Shown: positions 12,925 through 22,621, counted from the stretch's first letter. The stretch: 64,000 nt of DNA from Tenodera sinensis (GCA_030765045.1 CM060964.1:175189352-175253351); one strand, 5' to 3'. Notes: generated by a model from the sequence alone, not told the origin. A program made the numbers and translations.

Positions 12925-13140
12925 TTTGGTAGGTAGGTTGGTAGGTAGGCAGGTAGGTAGGTAGTTTGGTTGGTAGGTAGGTAGGTAGGTAGGTAGGTTG
13001 GGCGGAAGTGTGGGAGGGAAGGAGGCAGGGAGGAAGGTAGGTAAGTAGGTAGGAATGTGTGTATGCTTGTGTCTGTCTGTCTCTGGATGTATGGAGTTAT
13101 GCAGATAGGAGGGTATGTGGGTATGTCGATATGTCGGTGT

Positions 13141-13216
13141 GTCGGTATAACGCTATGTCGGTCCACCTGTCCGCCTGTCTACCTGTGCGCCTGTCCACCT
13201 GTCCACCGGTCCGCCT
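13141..13216 (+). repeat. Short CCTGTCCAC-type minisatellite
   Basis: About seven copies of a 9-11-base phrase (CACCTGTCCGC, TACCTGTGCGC, CACCTGTCCAC, CACCGGTCCGC) lie between the GGTA satellite and the GT microsatellite. Composition switches abruptly from G-rich to C-rich on the plus strand here. Confidence 0.7.
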
Positions 13217-13445
13217 GTCCGTGTGTGTGTGTTTGCGCGCGCGCGCGTATGTGTGAGTGTGTTTGTGTGTATGTGTGTGTGCGCGCGCGTGTGTGCGTGT
13301 GTTTGTGTGTGTGTGCGCGCTTGTGAGCGTGTGTGCGTGTGTGCGTGTGTTTGTGATTTGTTTCTGCGCGCGCGCGCCCGTGTGTGCGTGTGTTTGTGTG
13401 TGTGTGCGTGCGTGTGCGTGTGTGTGTGGGTGTGTGTGTGTTACG
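13217..13445. repeat. GT/GC-rich microsatellite
   Basis: Alternating purine-pyrimidine GT repeats interrupted by GCGCGCGC tracts. The sequence is of the Z-DNA-prone class. Cys/Val/Arg-rich frames read through it are repeat artefacts. Confidence 0.95.
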
Positions 13446-13587
13446 CGAATGTTTCATTTTCCTCTGAAGTTCCGTTTTCCTGGTATTTCGGACAAACAGC
13501 TATTCAATGTTTTTAATTTCGATATGAAATTCCAGGCCAAATACACGATTTCATGTTCACTGAATAAAACCAACTTGTAAATTTTTA

Positions 13588-13635
13588 GCGCGCATGCGTG
13601 TGTGTGTGTGTGTGCGTGCGTGTGCGTGTGTCTCC
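13588..13635. repeat. Short GT microsatellite
   Basis: A GCGCATGCGTGTGTG tract of about 48 bases continuing the same alternating GT/GC pattern. Confidence 0.9.
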
Positions 13636-14394
13636 ATGAACAGCTTAAAAGACGTGGTATATTTAGATAATTTAAACGTTTTAAATTTAATGTCATTATA
13701 GTGCTACGACGCCTCTAATACAGAATATTTAGTTTCGATCCCCGCTGCGAGTTCGTTCTGGAATTATAACGTTAATGTTATATTCTTTACATTGAAATTA
13801 CTTTCTTACGAACAAGTGTAAGAGACATGTTGGAGTGATATTACCTTTGAAGTAAACACTCTTGTAAACAGGTATGACCAGGCAACTCGGCTTTTGAGAC
13901 CACCTGGCATACAACTAAAGGCCGGAGGAATGTGCCCTCGCATGCGATACAGTTTAGCAGAACGCAGAGTATGAATGGCGTCAGAAGTACAGCACGGCCA
14001 TCAAATTTGCAAACAAGTACCACTATAGAAGGAAGAGTCGATAACAATGTAACGCAGTACTCTGCAACCTGGTGAAGCATTGCCTTGCAAGTGTATGCAG
14101 ACGCAAGTCAAGGTGTAGTATAACGCGACTGTTTTGTTTCTTCTCGCAGTGAGCTGCAGGAGTGGAGTTGTTTAGTGTTCATATGATGCTTGTAGGTTGT
14201 GGTGTAGTGAGGCACTTTTCATGGCCAGGCTGTACCTACCTGCAGCTGTTTACATGCGCGAGCGGAATATGTGCAGTATACCTATGGAAAAACGCACACG
14301 CCTCCGTCCTTAACATATAACTAATACGAGATAAGCCATCCTGGGTTACCCCCGCGGCAAAGAGCATGGGAGTCAGAAAACTTTTGACGCCGGC
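13636..14394. other. Non-repetitive stretch, no gene recognised
   Basis: No coding similarity or clear repeat. A possible B-box-like phrase (GTTTCGATCCCC near 13730) hints at a very decayed tRNA-derived element, but an A box cannot be placed convincingly. Confidence 0.4.
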
Positions 14395-14790
14395 CCTGTA
14401 CCTTCATGCGATTCTCCGTTCCTCATAAAATGTTGTAGGGAATTAAACCATTTGTTAACTTCGTATTTCAGAAAATAAGCATGCAGAAGACGGGAATCGA
14501 ACCCCCGGCAGCTAGAAGTTCTAAATTCCATGGTTAGTGACGCAGAGCTCTCAACTATTCTTCACTTGGGCAGTCGCGCTGTGTCATATGATATTAAGCT
14601 TGCTGTCACTAACTTGGCAGCTAATTTCACTGCAGGGCGGAAAGTTCGTAGCACCTTTAGAAATTGTTAAAAAATTTGTTCTTTTTCTGAATGTTCCTAC
14701 ACATTTATTTAGAGGAATAAGAAAAGAGAATATTTCTATAACAAGTACGAGTATGGAAATGTTCGGTGTGGAGTTTCAGTTTCTTTGTTT
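14395..14790 (-). mobile_element. tRNA-derived SINE-like repeat, copy 1
   Basis: Read on the minus strand, a tRNA-like head contains an A-box-like phrase (AGTTGAGAGCTCTGCG) and a strong B box (GGGTTCGATTCCCG). About 400 bases in total are shared, in inverted orientation, with 16290-16970. The two copies agree on both sides of the tRNA-like part, including TATGAGG(A/C)ACGGAGAATCG and ATATCATATGAYACAGCGCGAC, so the repeat unit is larger than the tRNA head. Confidence 0.7.
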
Positions 14791-15825
14791 TCATTAACGA
14801 GAGACAAATGAGGATAAAACGATATAATAATTGCACGTTCCCGTTGATAGAAGTATCTTTAATAGAAAATAGTATCCAACAGAGTTACACTCATACATGA
14901 CGAAGGATTGAATAATGAATACGTGATGATTTACAGGCAGCAGTGATGTTCCAAACTTAAGATGTGATATTATCTGATAGGTATTGTAGTTCACTAAAAT
15001 TAACTTAGTAGTCAAACCCTCCACCTTGCGTAGCAGTAGATGCCTGCTTTGTAAACTGGAGATTAAAATCGAATCTTGTTTGCAAGGAATCGCTAACTTG
15101 ATCTGCCTTTCAGGGTTTCAATCATGTCTCAATTTATTTAATTCTAGCACCCATAATGAGTTATTCATCATTAGATATGAGTTGTTATTTTTATAAGTAA
15201 TTATCAAAAGCGAAAATCATCACTATTATTATATAAAATGGGAGAGTTAAGGCAAAAAAAAAAAATTAAGAGTATATATTAGTTTCGAACACGTGTTTTG
15301 TAAATGAGAGTGATGAATTATGATCATTAATTCATTATACACTAATGAGATAATGAAGGTCATTTCTGTAGTTGTTAATATTTAGGTTGGTCTAAACTTC
15401 ATGATTCGTGTGAAAAATAGCAGAGCACCTCTGTTAAGACAACGTCCTCTAACATGAAGGAAATTTAATGAAAATAAACTTTCAACGCGTGACGATTTAA
15501 AAACCTTAACTGAAGATATGAAACAAACATTTTCTGTGTGTAAATGAAATCAAAGCGATTATTGATGCTCCTTGTTTACAGGACGTTAAAAAGCTAAACT
15601 TTGTGCAGTGATAATCATTTTATTTGGACAGAAGACCAAAAATAAACGAGACTCTTACATTAAAAGTACCTTTAAGTGCTAGAAATATTAAATAAAACAA
15701 ATGTTTCAAAAGTGATTCTTTTTAAAAGCCTTCTTGAAGACAGACGTCTTAAAAACGTACTTGAAGATAGGTATATATTCTGAGTAGGTAATAAATATAA
15801 ATTAATTATTGATATTAGCTATTTC
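14791..15825. other. AT-rich stretch, nothing recognised
   Basis: No open frame with protein-like composition, no tRNA-like boxes and no tandem repeat apart from an A run near 15257. Probably old non-coding sequence. Confidence 0.4.
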
Positions 15826-15995
15826 AGGCCGAGAAGGCCGCATAACTGGCCGGGAGGGCTTGGGACGCTGCCCATGTGCCACCCTCCAGTACTTCACCCC
15901 ACCAATGACGCCTGTAGTGGTCAGAGGTAGGGGACGCAGCGGCTGAGCGGCAAGCCTTAGCCTTAATGGGTTGTTGCGCTGGGGTTTAGTTTATT
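15826..15995. other. GC-rich block of unknown origin
   Basis: A sharp GC-rich island (GGCCGAGAAGGCCGCATAAC at its left end) within AT-rich sequence. The boundary contrast suggests an inserted repeat, possibly the end of a retroelement, but no second copy is present in this window. Confidence 0.35.
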
Positions 15996-16004
15996 AGCTA
16001 TTTC

Positions 16005-16243
16005 CATGGGCGTCGCGAAGGGGGCAAGGGGACCCCCCCCTGGAAAATGGATGTAACGTGCAGACTATTGTTTTAATGTTGATGTAAAGAACAGTTTTTA
16101 TTTAGCATAAATTAATATGCTTATCCGCAACAAATACTATAATCCATCTTTTACAGTTTTTGGCAACGGAATAATTAACTAATTGGAAACTTTTTTCCAA
16201 CACGCCCCCCTCCTGAAAAAAGGTCTGCCATGAGCGTCTCATG
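16005..16243 (+). mobile_element. hAT-type MITE, copy 1, with 8-bp target duplication
   Basis: The element starts CATGGGCGTCGCG and ends GCGTCTCATG. It is flanked by a perfect 8-bp direct repeat GCTATTTC at 15997-16004 and 16244-16251. Both ends carry G-rich/C-rich tracts just inside the termini. Eight-base duplications are the hallmark of hAT transposition. At 239 bp it cannot encode a transposase. It shares its interior with the copy at 16501-16766, including GATGTAAAGAACAGTTTTTATTTAG-like sequence. Confidence 0.85.
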
Positions 16244-16289
16244 GCTATTTCATGATCATTTTTCTGTCATTAATAAAAATCAATTAAAC

Positions 16290-16970
16290 GAACTTAAACT
16301 CCACACGAAACACTGCGATACTCGTGCTTAGTATAGAAATATTCTTTTCTTATTCTTCTAAATAAATATAAATGAATATCTAGAAAAAAAATACACATTT
16401 TGAAACCATTTTTAAAGGTCCTAAAGAACTTTCCGCCTTGCAATGAAATTAGCTGCAAAGTTAGTGACAGCGAGCTCAATATCATATGATACAGCGCGAC
16501 CATGAGTGTCGGCAGACTTTTTTCCAGGGGGGGGGGCACATGTTGGAAATTTGCAATCATATAATATTAAATCATTATTTTATTGTCAAAATTTATATTT
16601 GTTGCAGATAACTGTATTAATTTGTACTAAATAAAAATTGTTCTTTACATCAAAATTAAAATAATAGTTTAATAGTCAGTAACTGGCTGCACATTAAGTT
16701 CACCGACTTCCAAGGGGGGGGGGGGGGGCCGCGGCCCTCCCTTGCCCCCGTTTCGCGACGCCCATGAGCGCGACTGCCCAAGTGAAGAACAGTTGAGAGC
16801 TCTGCGTCACTGACCGTGGGATTCAGAACTTCTAGCTGCCGGGGGTTCAATCCCCAACTTTCGCATGTTTATTTTCCGAAACACGAAATTAACAAATGTG
16901 TTTAATTCTCTACAACATTTTATGAGGCACGGAGAATCGGATGAAGGTACACTGCTAGAAATTGCCTTAA
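16290..16970 (+). mobile_element. tRNA-derived SINE-like repeat, copy 2, interrupted by a MITE
   Basis: This is an inverted copy of 14395-14790, split at 16500/16767 by the MITE described separately. The right part carries the tRNA-like head: AGTTGAGAGCTCTGCGTCAC as A-box region and GGGGGTTCAATCCCC as B box. Removing the MITE and one target duplication restores colinearity with copy 1 (CAGCGCGACTGCCC). Confidence 0.75.
16501..16766 (-). mobile_element. hAT-type MITE, copy 2, with 8-bp target duplication
   Basis: A 266-bp insert flanked by a perfect 8-bp direct repeat AGCGCGAC (16493-16500 and 16767-16774). Its termini are CATGAGTGTCG and, reverse-complemented, CATGGGCGTCG: imperfect inverted repeats matching at 9 of 11 positions. 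Orientation is opposite to copy 1. The empty site is preserved in the paralogous SINE copy at 14395-14790, which directly confirms insertion. An internal run of about 17 G (16714-16731) may be unreliable in length. Confidence 0.9.
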
Positions 16971-16974
16971 TGGG

Positions 16975-17558
16975 GACATGGCAACATTGTGTAGTATTTG
17001 GAAATAATCGACATGGCAACCTTGCTAGGTGCAAAGGTTGCTTCTGCTGAAGTAATCTACAACTGCAGTCTGTTTTATTTAATGTATCACTAATTACATT
17101 ATTCACTGGCATCCAGATATTATAAGAATGCATTTTTCTGACCATTAAAACTACATTTTACACTATTACACGCTTATATTTTAATATGGTAATAGTCTAC
17201 GAAATTTACAGAAATGCTTTTGGATGTGAACATATAACTGGAAATATTAATTTCGGGAGGCATGATTGACAGTTGAGGTAGGCGTGTTCCCTGCTTTATT
17301 TTCAGCAATTGCAATTAATATCTTGTAAAAGCATTCAGTTTTAAAATTGCAGTCGTACTGCTGCATTTATAAGACGGCGGGAAAAGCTACAACGCTAAGC
17401 GGAATAAGAATACCTAAAGGAGGAGCTTCATCAGAATTAAATTTCGTTAGTTCTTATAATTTTGTATTTCGCACGGGTTATAACTATGTAACTATGTTCC
17501 CGTTAAGAAAACGGGGCGGGGGGGGGGGGGGGAGGAAATAAAAAAGAATGTTAAATAG
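16975..17558. other. No gene recognised; poly-G tract at 17515-17533
   Basis: AT-rich sequence without coding features. It holds a long G homopolymer preceded by AAAACGGGGC, similar to the G tracts inside the nearby MITEs but without a recognisable element around it. Confidence 0.4.
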
Positions 17559-17628
17559 GAGTCGAACTAATGTTAGCCCACCATTCCTGCTTTAAGCGAA
17601 TACGCCTTAGCTCCGCTATAGCGAACAC
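17558..17628 (-). mobile_element. tRNA-derived SINE head
   Basis: On the minus strand, TAGCGGAGCTAAGGCG resembles an A box and AGTTCGACTCC a B box, about 45 bases apart. The anticodon stem is not convincing, so this is a tRNA-derived retroposon rather than a functional tRNA. Confidence 0.5.
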
Positions 17629-18310
17629 ACGAATTTAGTCTGATCAAACTCACGTCTCTGGTAGCCAACTCTGGAATCATTCTAGTTCACAACTTAAAAC
17701 ATCATAAGAACATACTTTCTGCAAGTGCACTGAAGTTAAATTTGCAAAGTTTGCCCGTTAATGTAGAAGGATTGCTGAAATATTGATTTTCAAAACTGCG
17801 AGGTGACATGGCTGCCAGGTCCTCTGAGCAGTAAGGGAAGCATATGACTAATTTAATTTTCATACCACCTATGCAAGTACTCCTGAGAATTAGATGACCC
17901 TTCACGCAGGTCTCACTGAAGATGGGTATTTACTTTTGTGAAGGATTGTGGATGACTTACTTAAGGTACGGTCAGACACGGCTACCTTTACAGCATCAGT
18001 AGGGTCCGGAAGTTCATGCACTTATGTTTTGTTTTTTTTTTCGTTTGTTATAATTACAATTCTGGTAAGTTATACGCACGAATTATCAGTTTTAAAAGCG
18101 TATTAAACCCAGTTTGATATTGCATATAAATTTATATTTTCACCTTTCTAATAAGAACATCTTATTTCTATCGTTTTGGTATTTTTGTGGCATAAAACCG
18201 CCTTTTTTCCATGTAAGATTAGACATTGCAAATAGAAAGACTACAATTATAATTCTTGAATTGCCTTTAATTGCGAATTGTTTAGCATAGTTTAAGTATG
18301 CGCCAGAAAA
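17629..18310. other. AT-rich stretch, nothing recognised
   Basis: No repeat boxes or protein-like frames seen; short T-rich tracts only. Confidence 0.35.
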
Positions 18311-18312
18311 AA

Positions 18313-18526
18313 AAATATTTTCTTATTTAACGACGCTGTCAATTGCCAGGATCACATCAGCGTCGCCGGTGTGCCGGAATTTCGTCCCGCAGGAGTTCTT
18401 TTACATGCCAGTAAATCTACTGACATGCAGCTGTCGTTTCTAAGCACACTTTTAAGCGGATTTGAACCCGCGACCTTGGGATCAGTAAGCCAGCGTCTAA
18501 CCAACTGAGCCACCCAGACCGACAGT
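18313..18526 (-). mobile_element. SINE family A (tRNA-derived), copy 1
   Basis: On the minus strand the head reads GGTGGCTCAGTTGGTTAGAC (A-box region) followed by GCGGGTTCAAATCCGC (B box), with GCTGGCTTACTGATCCC between. The body contains AGTAGATTTACTGGCATGTA and GAACTCCTGCGGGACGAAAT and ends in GACAGCGTCGTTAAATAAGA. The same body occurs on the plus strand at 25893-26105 and 46681-46905, showing a dispersed family. This is the best preserved of the three. Confidence 0.9.
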
Positions 18527-18529
18527 AGT

Positions 18530-18900
18530 AGTATGCGCCAGTATCATCCTATGATGTAGACAGGAGTTTTTCAAGATATAGGTCCATCTTCAGAGATTAC
18601 AGGCGCTCTTTCGAGTTTGAAAACCCCCGTCATGTGATTGTTATGAACTGCAATTTGTCACTTCTTTCGGGCAGTGAATCAGAAACTTCTATTTCCCAAC
18701 AATAAATTTAAGCACAATTTTATCTCCTTTTGTTTATAGTGACAAACTTTGTAGATATAACGTATATTTTAAGTGCGTATTTATTGACATGTATTTTCAA
18801 GTTTTAGATGATATCTGCATGCATATTTCATAGTTTTTTAGGGCATGAACTTACGGGCCCTAAGCATCAGCAAAAGTTGCGAGCTTCGTTCATACACCAG
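18530..18900. other. Non-coding stretch upstream of the promoter-like region
   Basis: No gene, no tRNA-like boxes and no tandem repeat recognised. Confidence 0.35.
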
Positions 18901-18904
18901 CAAG

Positions 18905-19169
18905 AAAGTACCCGGAAGCGCGCTGGAATTTGTGCGGCGTTGCTGCCAAGGTCGTTTTTTTGCACAAAAATGTTGCGTTGGGGTTGACTCATGAACATAC
19001 TATTTCAACATACTCGATCGTACGTACAGTGAAGTCCTAGGTCTCGGGCGGAAAAAGCCGAACCGACAGTCACGTGACTAGCTGGAAAACTACGGCAAAG
19101 TAACATTCTTGCGTCGGCGTTGGTGGAAGGTAGTCACAGTACAGAGCATCAGAACGCTTACTGCCAGCC
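18905..19169 (+). promoter_or_regulatory. CpG-containing promoter-like region
   Basis: Locally GC- and CpG-richer than its surroundings. It contains an ETS-type CCGGAAG (18912-18918) within CCCGGAAGCGCG and a perfect palindrome GTCACGTGAC (19069-19078) that matches the USF/TFE-type E-box. It ends at a favourable start context (CCAGCCATGAG). No TATA box is obvious. This layout resembles housekeeping-gene promoters in animals (inference). Confidence 0.4.
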
Positions 19170-19185
19170 ATGAGTGACGCTTTTG
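19170..19185 (+). CDS. Candidate first coding exon (five codons) of an unidentified host gene
   Basis: An ATG in good context (GCCATGA) opens the reading MSDAF plus one base, and is followed directly by a consensus splice donor GTATGT at 19186. The exon therefore ends with one base of a split codon. The candidate exon at 44926-45040 needs exactly one upstream base, and joining the two gives Gly at the junction and an uninterrupted frame. A 25-kb intron filled with transposons would lie between. The phase match has a one-in-three chance of being accidental. The gene cannot be identified. Confidence 0.3.
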
Positions 19186-19319
19186 GTATGTTTTTCTTTA
19201 TTTGTGTTTGTGCGTGTTCTTTGTGGAGTAACAAGGTAAACGTAGATATCTTGTATTTTCTTCTGGTTTGTCTTTGGGACTTTTGACTTCTCCGGGGAGG
19301 GGGGGGGGGTGCCGGTATT

Positions 19320-19541
19320 ATGGACGAAACGAGTATTCTTCCTCCTGTAGTCATGCAAACCGACATACCAGTTGCTGAACCCGCTGAAGTAATTTCACAG
19401 GAAAACTCGGATTTGCACTTGAATCAGAGAGAGGGTCCTGAGTTAGAGCAGTGTAATGGAGAAACGACGACGACGACGACGACGCTATCTGGCAGGCTGA
19501 GAACAGCCCGAGGTGTGTCATGCGTGTACCTGCCCTTTTAG
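19320..19541 (+). CDS. Small ORF of unknown function, possible exon
   Basis: A 73-codon frame that is acidic and Gln/Glu-rich, with a Thr run from a GACGAC microsatellite (19464-19482). A GTGTGT donor-like site follows CCCGAG near 19513, so the real coding part could end there. It lies 130 bases after the candidate first exon and could be an alternative exon, or chance. No family recognised. Confidence 0.25.
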   Translation: MDETSILPPVVMQTDIPVAEPAEVISQENSDLHLNQREGPELEQCNGETTTTTTTLSGRLRTARGVSCVYLPF

Positions 19542-19790
19542 GGCTTAACCACTTTATGACGGGATGTAGGGTTTTGCAGGGTGGCGGGTGAGAATTGAGG
19601 TAGTGGGTAGTAAGGAGGCAGCAAGATTATGCTCCTCAGCGGCTGCTTATTCAGTGTGCAACTACCGTTGGGCACTGCTGGTGTAAAGGTCCAAATATGG
19701 AGGTTCATTTAATTTTGAATTTAGAATCCAAGCTTATCTTGGAGGACTGTAAGGTATTCAGCTTTCGCTGTTGAAGGGATGTCTCCTTCG
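19542..19790 (-). other. Probable 3' untranslated region of the Jockey-like LINE
   Basis: This lies directly downstream, on the minus strand, of the RT-bearing frame ending at 19791. No A tail or target duplication is clear, so the true 3' end is uncertain. Confidence 0.4.
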
Positions 19791-20603
19791 TTACCGGGGA
19801 TGCCCGCAAGCCATGCGGGGAACCCGGTGTCCCACACGCGTGCGTTCAGTAGGGTTGTAGTCCCCAAGAGACCTAACCAGAGCACTCCTATGTTGAGGAA
19901 TTAGGTCGTATAATTTAGTTGCCCGGCGCCTAATTTCGTCCTCCACATACGGAAGAGACGAGGCTTCGTGCAGTAGTCTCGAAGGGAATCCGCGGCATAC
20001 AGAATAGATTATCCGAAGTCCTCTATTCTGTATACGCTGCAGACGCAGGAGATGGGAATCTGCGGCCATGCCCCAGATTTCCCAGGCGTATAGGAGGAGT
20101 GGGATTATGAGTGCCCGAAAAAGGCGTAGCTTTAGGGGAATTGGCATCCCCGACCGCAGCATGGGATACAGTGAGGCAGTTGCCCCGCCGGCCCGCGCTG
20201 ACAAGTCGTTGATGTGTTCCCGAAAAGTAAGGCCCTTATCGAGCTTCACTCCCAGGTAGGAGATGGAGTTTACCCATTCAATCCTTCTTCGCAGATAGGT
20301 GAATGTGGGGAGATTGGCGGGGAATCGGCGCTTAGTAAAGAGTATGGCGCGGCTTTTCTCCGGGTTAATGGACAATCGCCAACGCCTGCACCATTCTTGG
20401 GTAAGGCGGAGGTGTCGCTGTATTGGGAGGAAGGTTCTGTTAGGGTGTCTGTTTGTTGTGTAGAGCAACACGTCGTCAGCATACTGGGCTATGTTGACTT
20501 GCGGCTCTGTAGGTAAATGGAGAAACTGTGTCGGCGGTGGCCGCTGCAGGTGGCGAGCCAATGAAACCTCCATAACGCTATCAGTATACGGATTTAGGTC
20601 CAT
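19791..20603 (-). CDS. Jockey-like LINE reverse transcriptase, C-terminal half (intact frame)
   Basis: The 270-residue frame carries the reverse-transcriptase catalytic motif QYADDVLLY at about residues 39-47 (YADD, metal-binding aspartates). It continues through the palm/thumb motif SYLGVKLDKGLTFREHI and the thumb region PLLLYAWEIWG, LQRIQNRGLRII, to a natural-looking stop. The N-terminal palm motifs and the endonuclease are absent: the reading begins just before YADD, and the Met at 20603 is probably not a real start. Missing upstream motifs are found on the opposite strand at 20690-22605. The family copies its RNA into DNA at the nicked target site. The lack of stops over 813 bases contrasts with the broken upstream half. 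RT assignment is secure; the clade (Jockey superfamily) is inferred. Confidence 0.85.
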   Translation of the reverse strand: MDLNPYTDSVMEVSLARHLQRPPPTQFLHLPTEPQVNIAQYADDVLLYTTNRHPNRTFLPIQRHLRLTQEWCRRWRLSINPEKSRAILFTKRRFPANLPTFTYLRRRIEWVNSISYLGVKLDKGLTFREHINDLSARAGGATASLYPMLRSGMPIPLKLRLFRALIIPLLLYAWEIWGMAADSHLLRLQRIQNRGLRIIYSVCRGFPSRLLHEASSLPYVEDEIRRRATKLYDLIPQHRSALVRSLGDYNPTERTRVGHRVPRMACGHPR

Positions 20604-20689
20604 TTTTTGCGATAAGGTGGCGCAATAGTCGCAATATTAGGGACTTCCTCTTAAAATTGGGAAATGGCTTTTTCTACACGCGGAAGGGG

Positions 20690-22605
20690 TGACGCATAGC
20701 CACAAAAGTGGTTACAACCAATTAGAGGTGCATTTTCTACCCATCACTATGCCAATAAATTTCTGGATTCCGATTTTGAGGGGAAACATGATACGTATTC
20801 CCTTTCGTAATGTCTTTGCAACCGGCGTCGTACGAGGTGTGGATTTGGATATTAGCATGGAAGAATTTGGTAAACATTTAAAAATTACCGTTCAGTTGCC
20901 GATACACAATAGATATCTATCGATTTACCGCCGAGTTAAGGCAAATGGGGAACTGTTTATCTGCCGACTAGTCAGGCCGCAAAGATTGCCTGCTTTTATC
21001 TATATCTATTATCAACGGTTTTCAGTAGCGGAGCATACCACGAGGGTCCTTAATATGTTCGAACTATGGTAGATTTCACCATCATATTAAGTTTTGTAGG
21101 AATACGAAACGCTGTCTCGTGTTGATCACCTCGACGTGCAAATAAAATGTTTTGTTGAAATAAAATCATGTGTTAATTGCAAGCAAGGAGCATTCGGCCC
21201 CTGAGATCCCAGATTTCGAGTCGAATTGTAGAATTACCTATCTCCCGATATGAGGCACGCCAGATGCTTACTGGAAATGTTTCTTATGCAGAGCTTGTTA
21301 AATTACCAGCATATAAGGCCGTTTCTCCGATTTTGAAGGTTTTATTTGGCGGTCAAGCTTCGTTTTTGATTTATGAGCAAATTCCGTACCGGAACCGGAT
21401 TACTAATCAGGTTTCGGAGATCGACGTGACGTACGACCAGTTAGAGGACACGCTATCACGTTACCACTATAACTTTCATCCCTGGATGGAAATAGTCTCC
21501 GAGAATCGCGAAACCTTGTGGAACAGCGAATATTCCCAATTGGTCGCGGAAAGTAGTTTAGCTTATTCCCGATAAAACCACCTTAGGTCCGCGGAGGCCT
21601 ATTATTCTGCCAGAACGGAGGCTTGAGTTCGACGTCGTCTTCACCACATTAAAAAGAAATCGTGGATGCTGTATTGTGATTCTATTACGCCGGATACACC
21701 GGTTAAAGAGCTATGGAGACGGTTGGCCTGGTTTAAAAGTTCACATCCAGCCTTACCGATATCGCCGCTGATCGATAGTTTGATTTACAGAATCAATTTC
21801 TATGCCGGGTGGCTGCAGCCTTGGCGGCGAAAAATACCATACTTAAATTCCCTCATCTGTAATAGCTCCTACTGACCCGTTATTGTTCTCATTTACAGCG
21901 GCAGATGTACGTGGGGCTATAATGAACAAACATGGCAGATCTGTCTCGGGTGCCGACGGGATTACCTACATAATATATGTTTTTGAAATCACTTCCGGAG
22001 GCACGGTATGCTCTATGTCTACTGGCTTCCGCATACACTAAACTACTTCACGATGGGTATATGGGTGATAATAATGTCCTGCCAAGACGGCGGGGGGGGG
22101 GGGTGTCTTGGTAGGGCATTATTATCCAGCCCATCCTCAAACCTGGATGTACCTACAGGACACTCCCCGTCGGACTATCGCCCGATCGGATTATTACGTA
22201 AAGTGTTCGAGAATATCCTGTAGGATCGAATAAGTATTTACTTAGAACGTTACAGCCTGTGGCCTAGTACTCAGGACGGTTTCGGGAGAGGATATGGGAC
22301 AACCTTCCCGCTGTATGCCTTTTTAACGGATGTTAACATTGCTTTTTGCACCAGCAAACATCTACTTGCACTCTTCCTTGATATTTCTTATGCGTATGAT
22401 CACGTCGCTCTGCCACGGTTGGAGACGGTCGGGGTTCCGACGCCTATACGACGAATTGTCTCGGCGCTTCCTACGGACAGACGTTGCATGCTCTCACCGT
22501 TTCTTCAAAACGTACTTGCACGTCATGCATCGCAGGGTTTAATTCTAGGTTCGGCACTCAGTCCTTTGTTATATGCCCTGTATGTCGGCGATGTGTCGTG
22601 GATGT
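20690..22605 (+). pseudogene. Jockey-like LINE, ORF1 and N-terminal RT half, inverted and frameshifted
   Basis: Fragments of one LINE run in order with several frame changes. 20689-21072 resembles a gag/ORF1 nucleic-acid-binding domain (GVVRGVDLDISMEEFGKHL, YRRVKANGEL, then zinc-knuckle-like VLNMFELW). 21177-21575 continues ORF1. 21666-21875 has the linker typical between endonuclease and RT (CDSITPDTPVKELWRRLAWF). RT motifs follow: SADGITY near 21950, SDYRPIGLL near 22175, TQDGFGRGYGTT near 22270, motif A LFLDISYAYDHVALPRL near 22380 and motif B QGLILGSALSPLLYALYVGD near 22530-22595. The AP endonuclease (normally over 200 residues) is missing between ORF1 and the linker. The series stops immediately before the YADD motif, which is on the minus strand at 19791-20603. 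Confidence 0.8.
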
Positions 22606-22621
22606 CAGGGTGTATATGGTG

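Larger units (their letters stand above)
6175..13060. repeat. Degenerate GGTA (TAGG) tetranucleotide satellite, second block
   Basis: This continues the first block after the LINE insertion. GGTA, GGTG, GTAG and GGTT variants fill nearly seven kilobases with a marked shortage of C on the plus strand. Minus-strand open frames such as 8835-9278, 11819-12142, 12331-12744 and 12705-13166 are Pro/Thr/Tyr/Leu-rich readings of the repeat and are not annotated as genes. Many variant phrases recur at long range, showing nested higher-order structure. Confidence 0.95.

Noticed and set aside
1..13060. GGTA array as a telomere
   Set aside because: The arthropod telomere unit is TTAGG; no TTAGG run is seen, and the array continues into ordinary interspersed sequence.
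370..13166. Many minus-strand open frames rich in Pro, Thr, Tyr and Leu, resembling a repetitive structural protein family
   Set aside because: They are translations of the GGTA satellite in whichever frame lacks stops, occur in overlapping frames, and have no start context, splice sites or non-repeat domains.
13057..13580. Cys/Val/Arg-rich plus-strand frames and Thr/His-rich minus-strand frames
   Set aside because: Read-through of GT/GC microsatellite in several frames at once.
18440..18520. Functional tRNA gene on the minus strand
   Set aside because: Good A and B boxes, but the body and tail match two other dispersed copies, so it is a SINE head.
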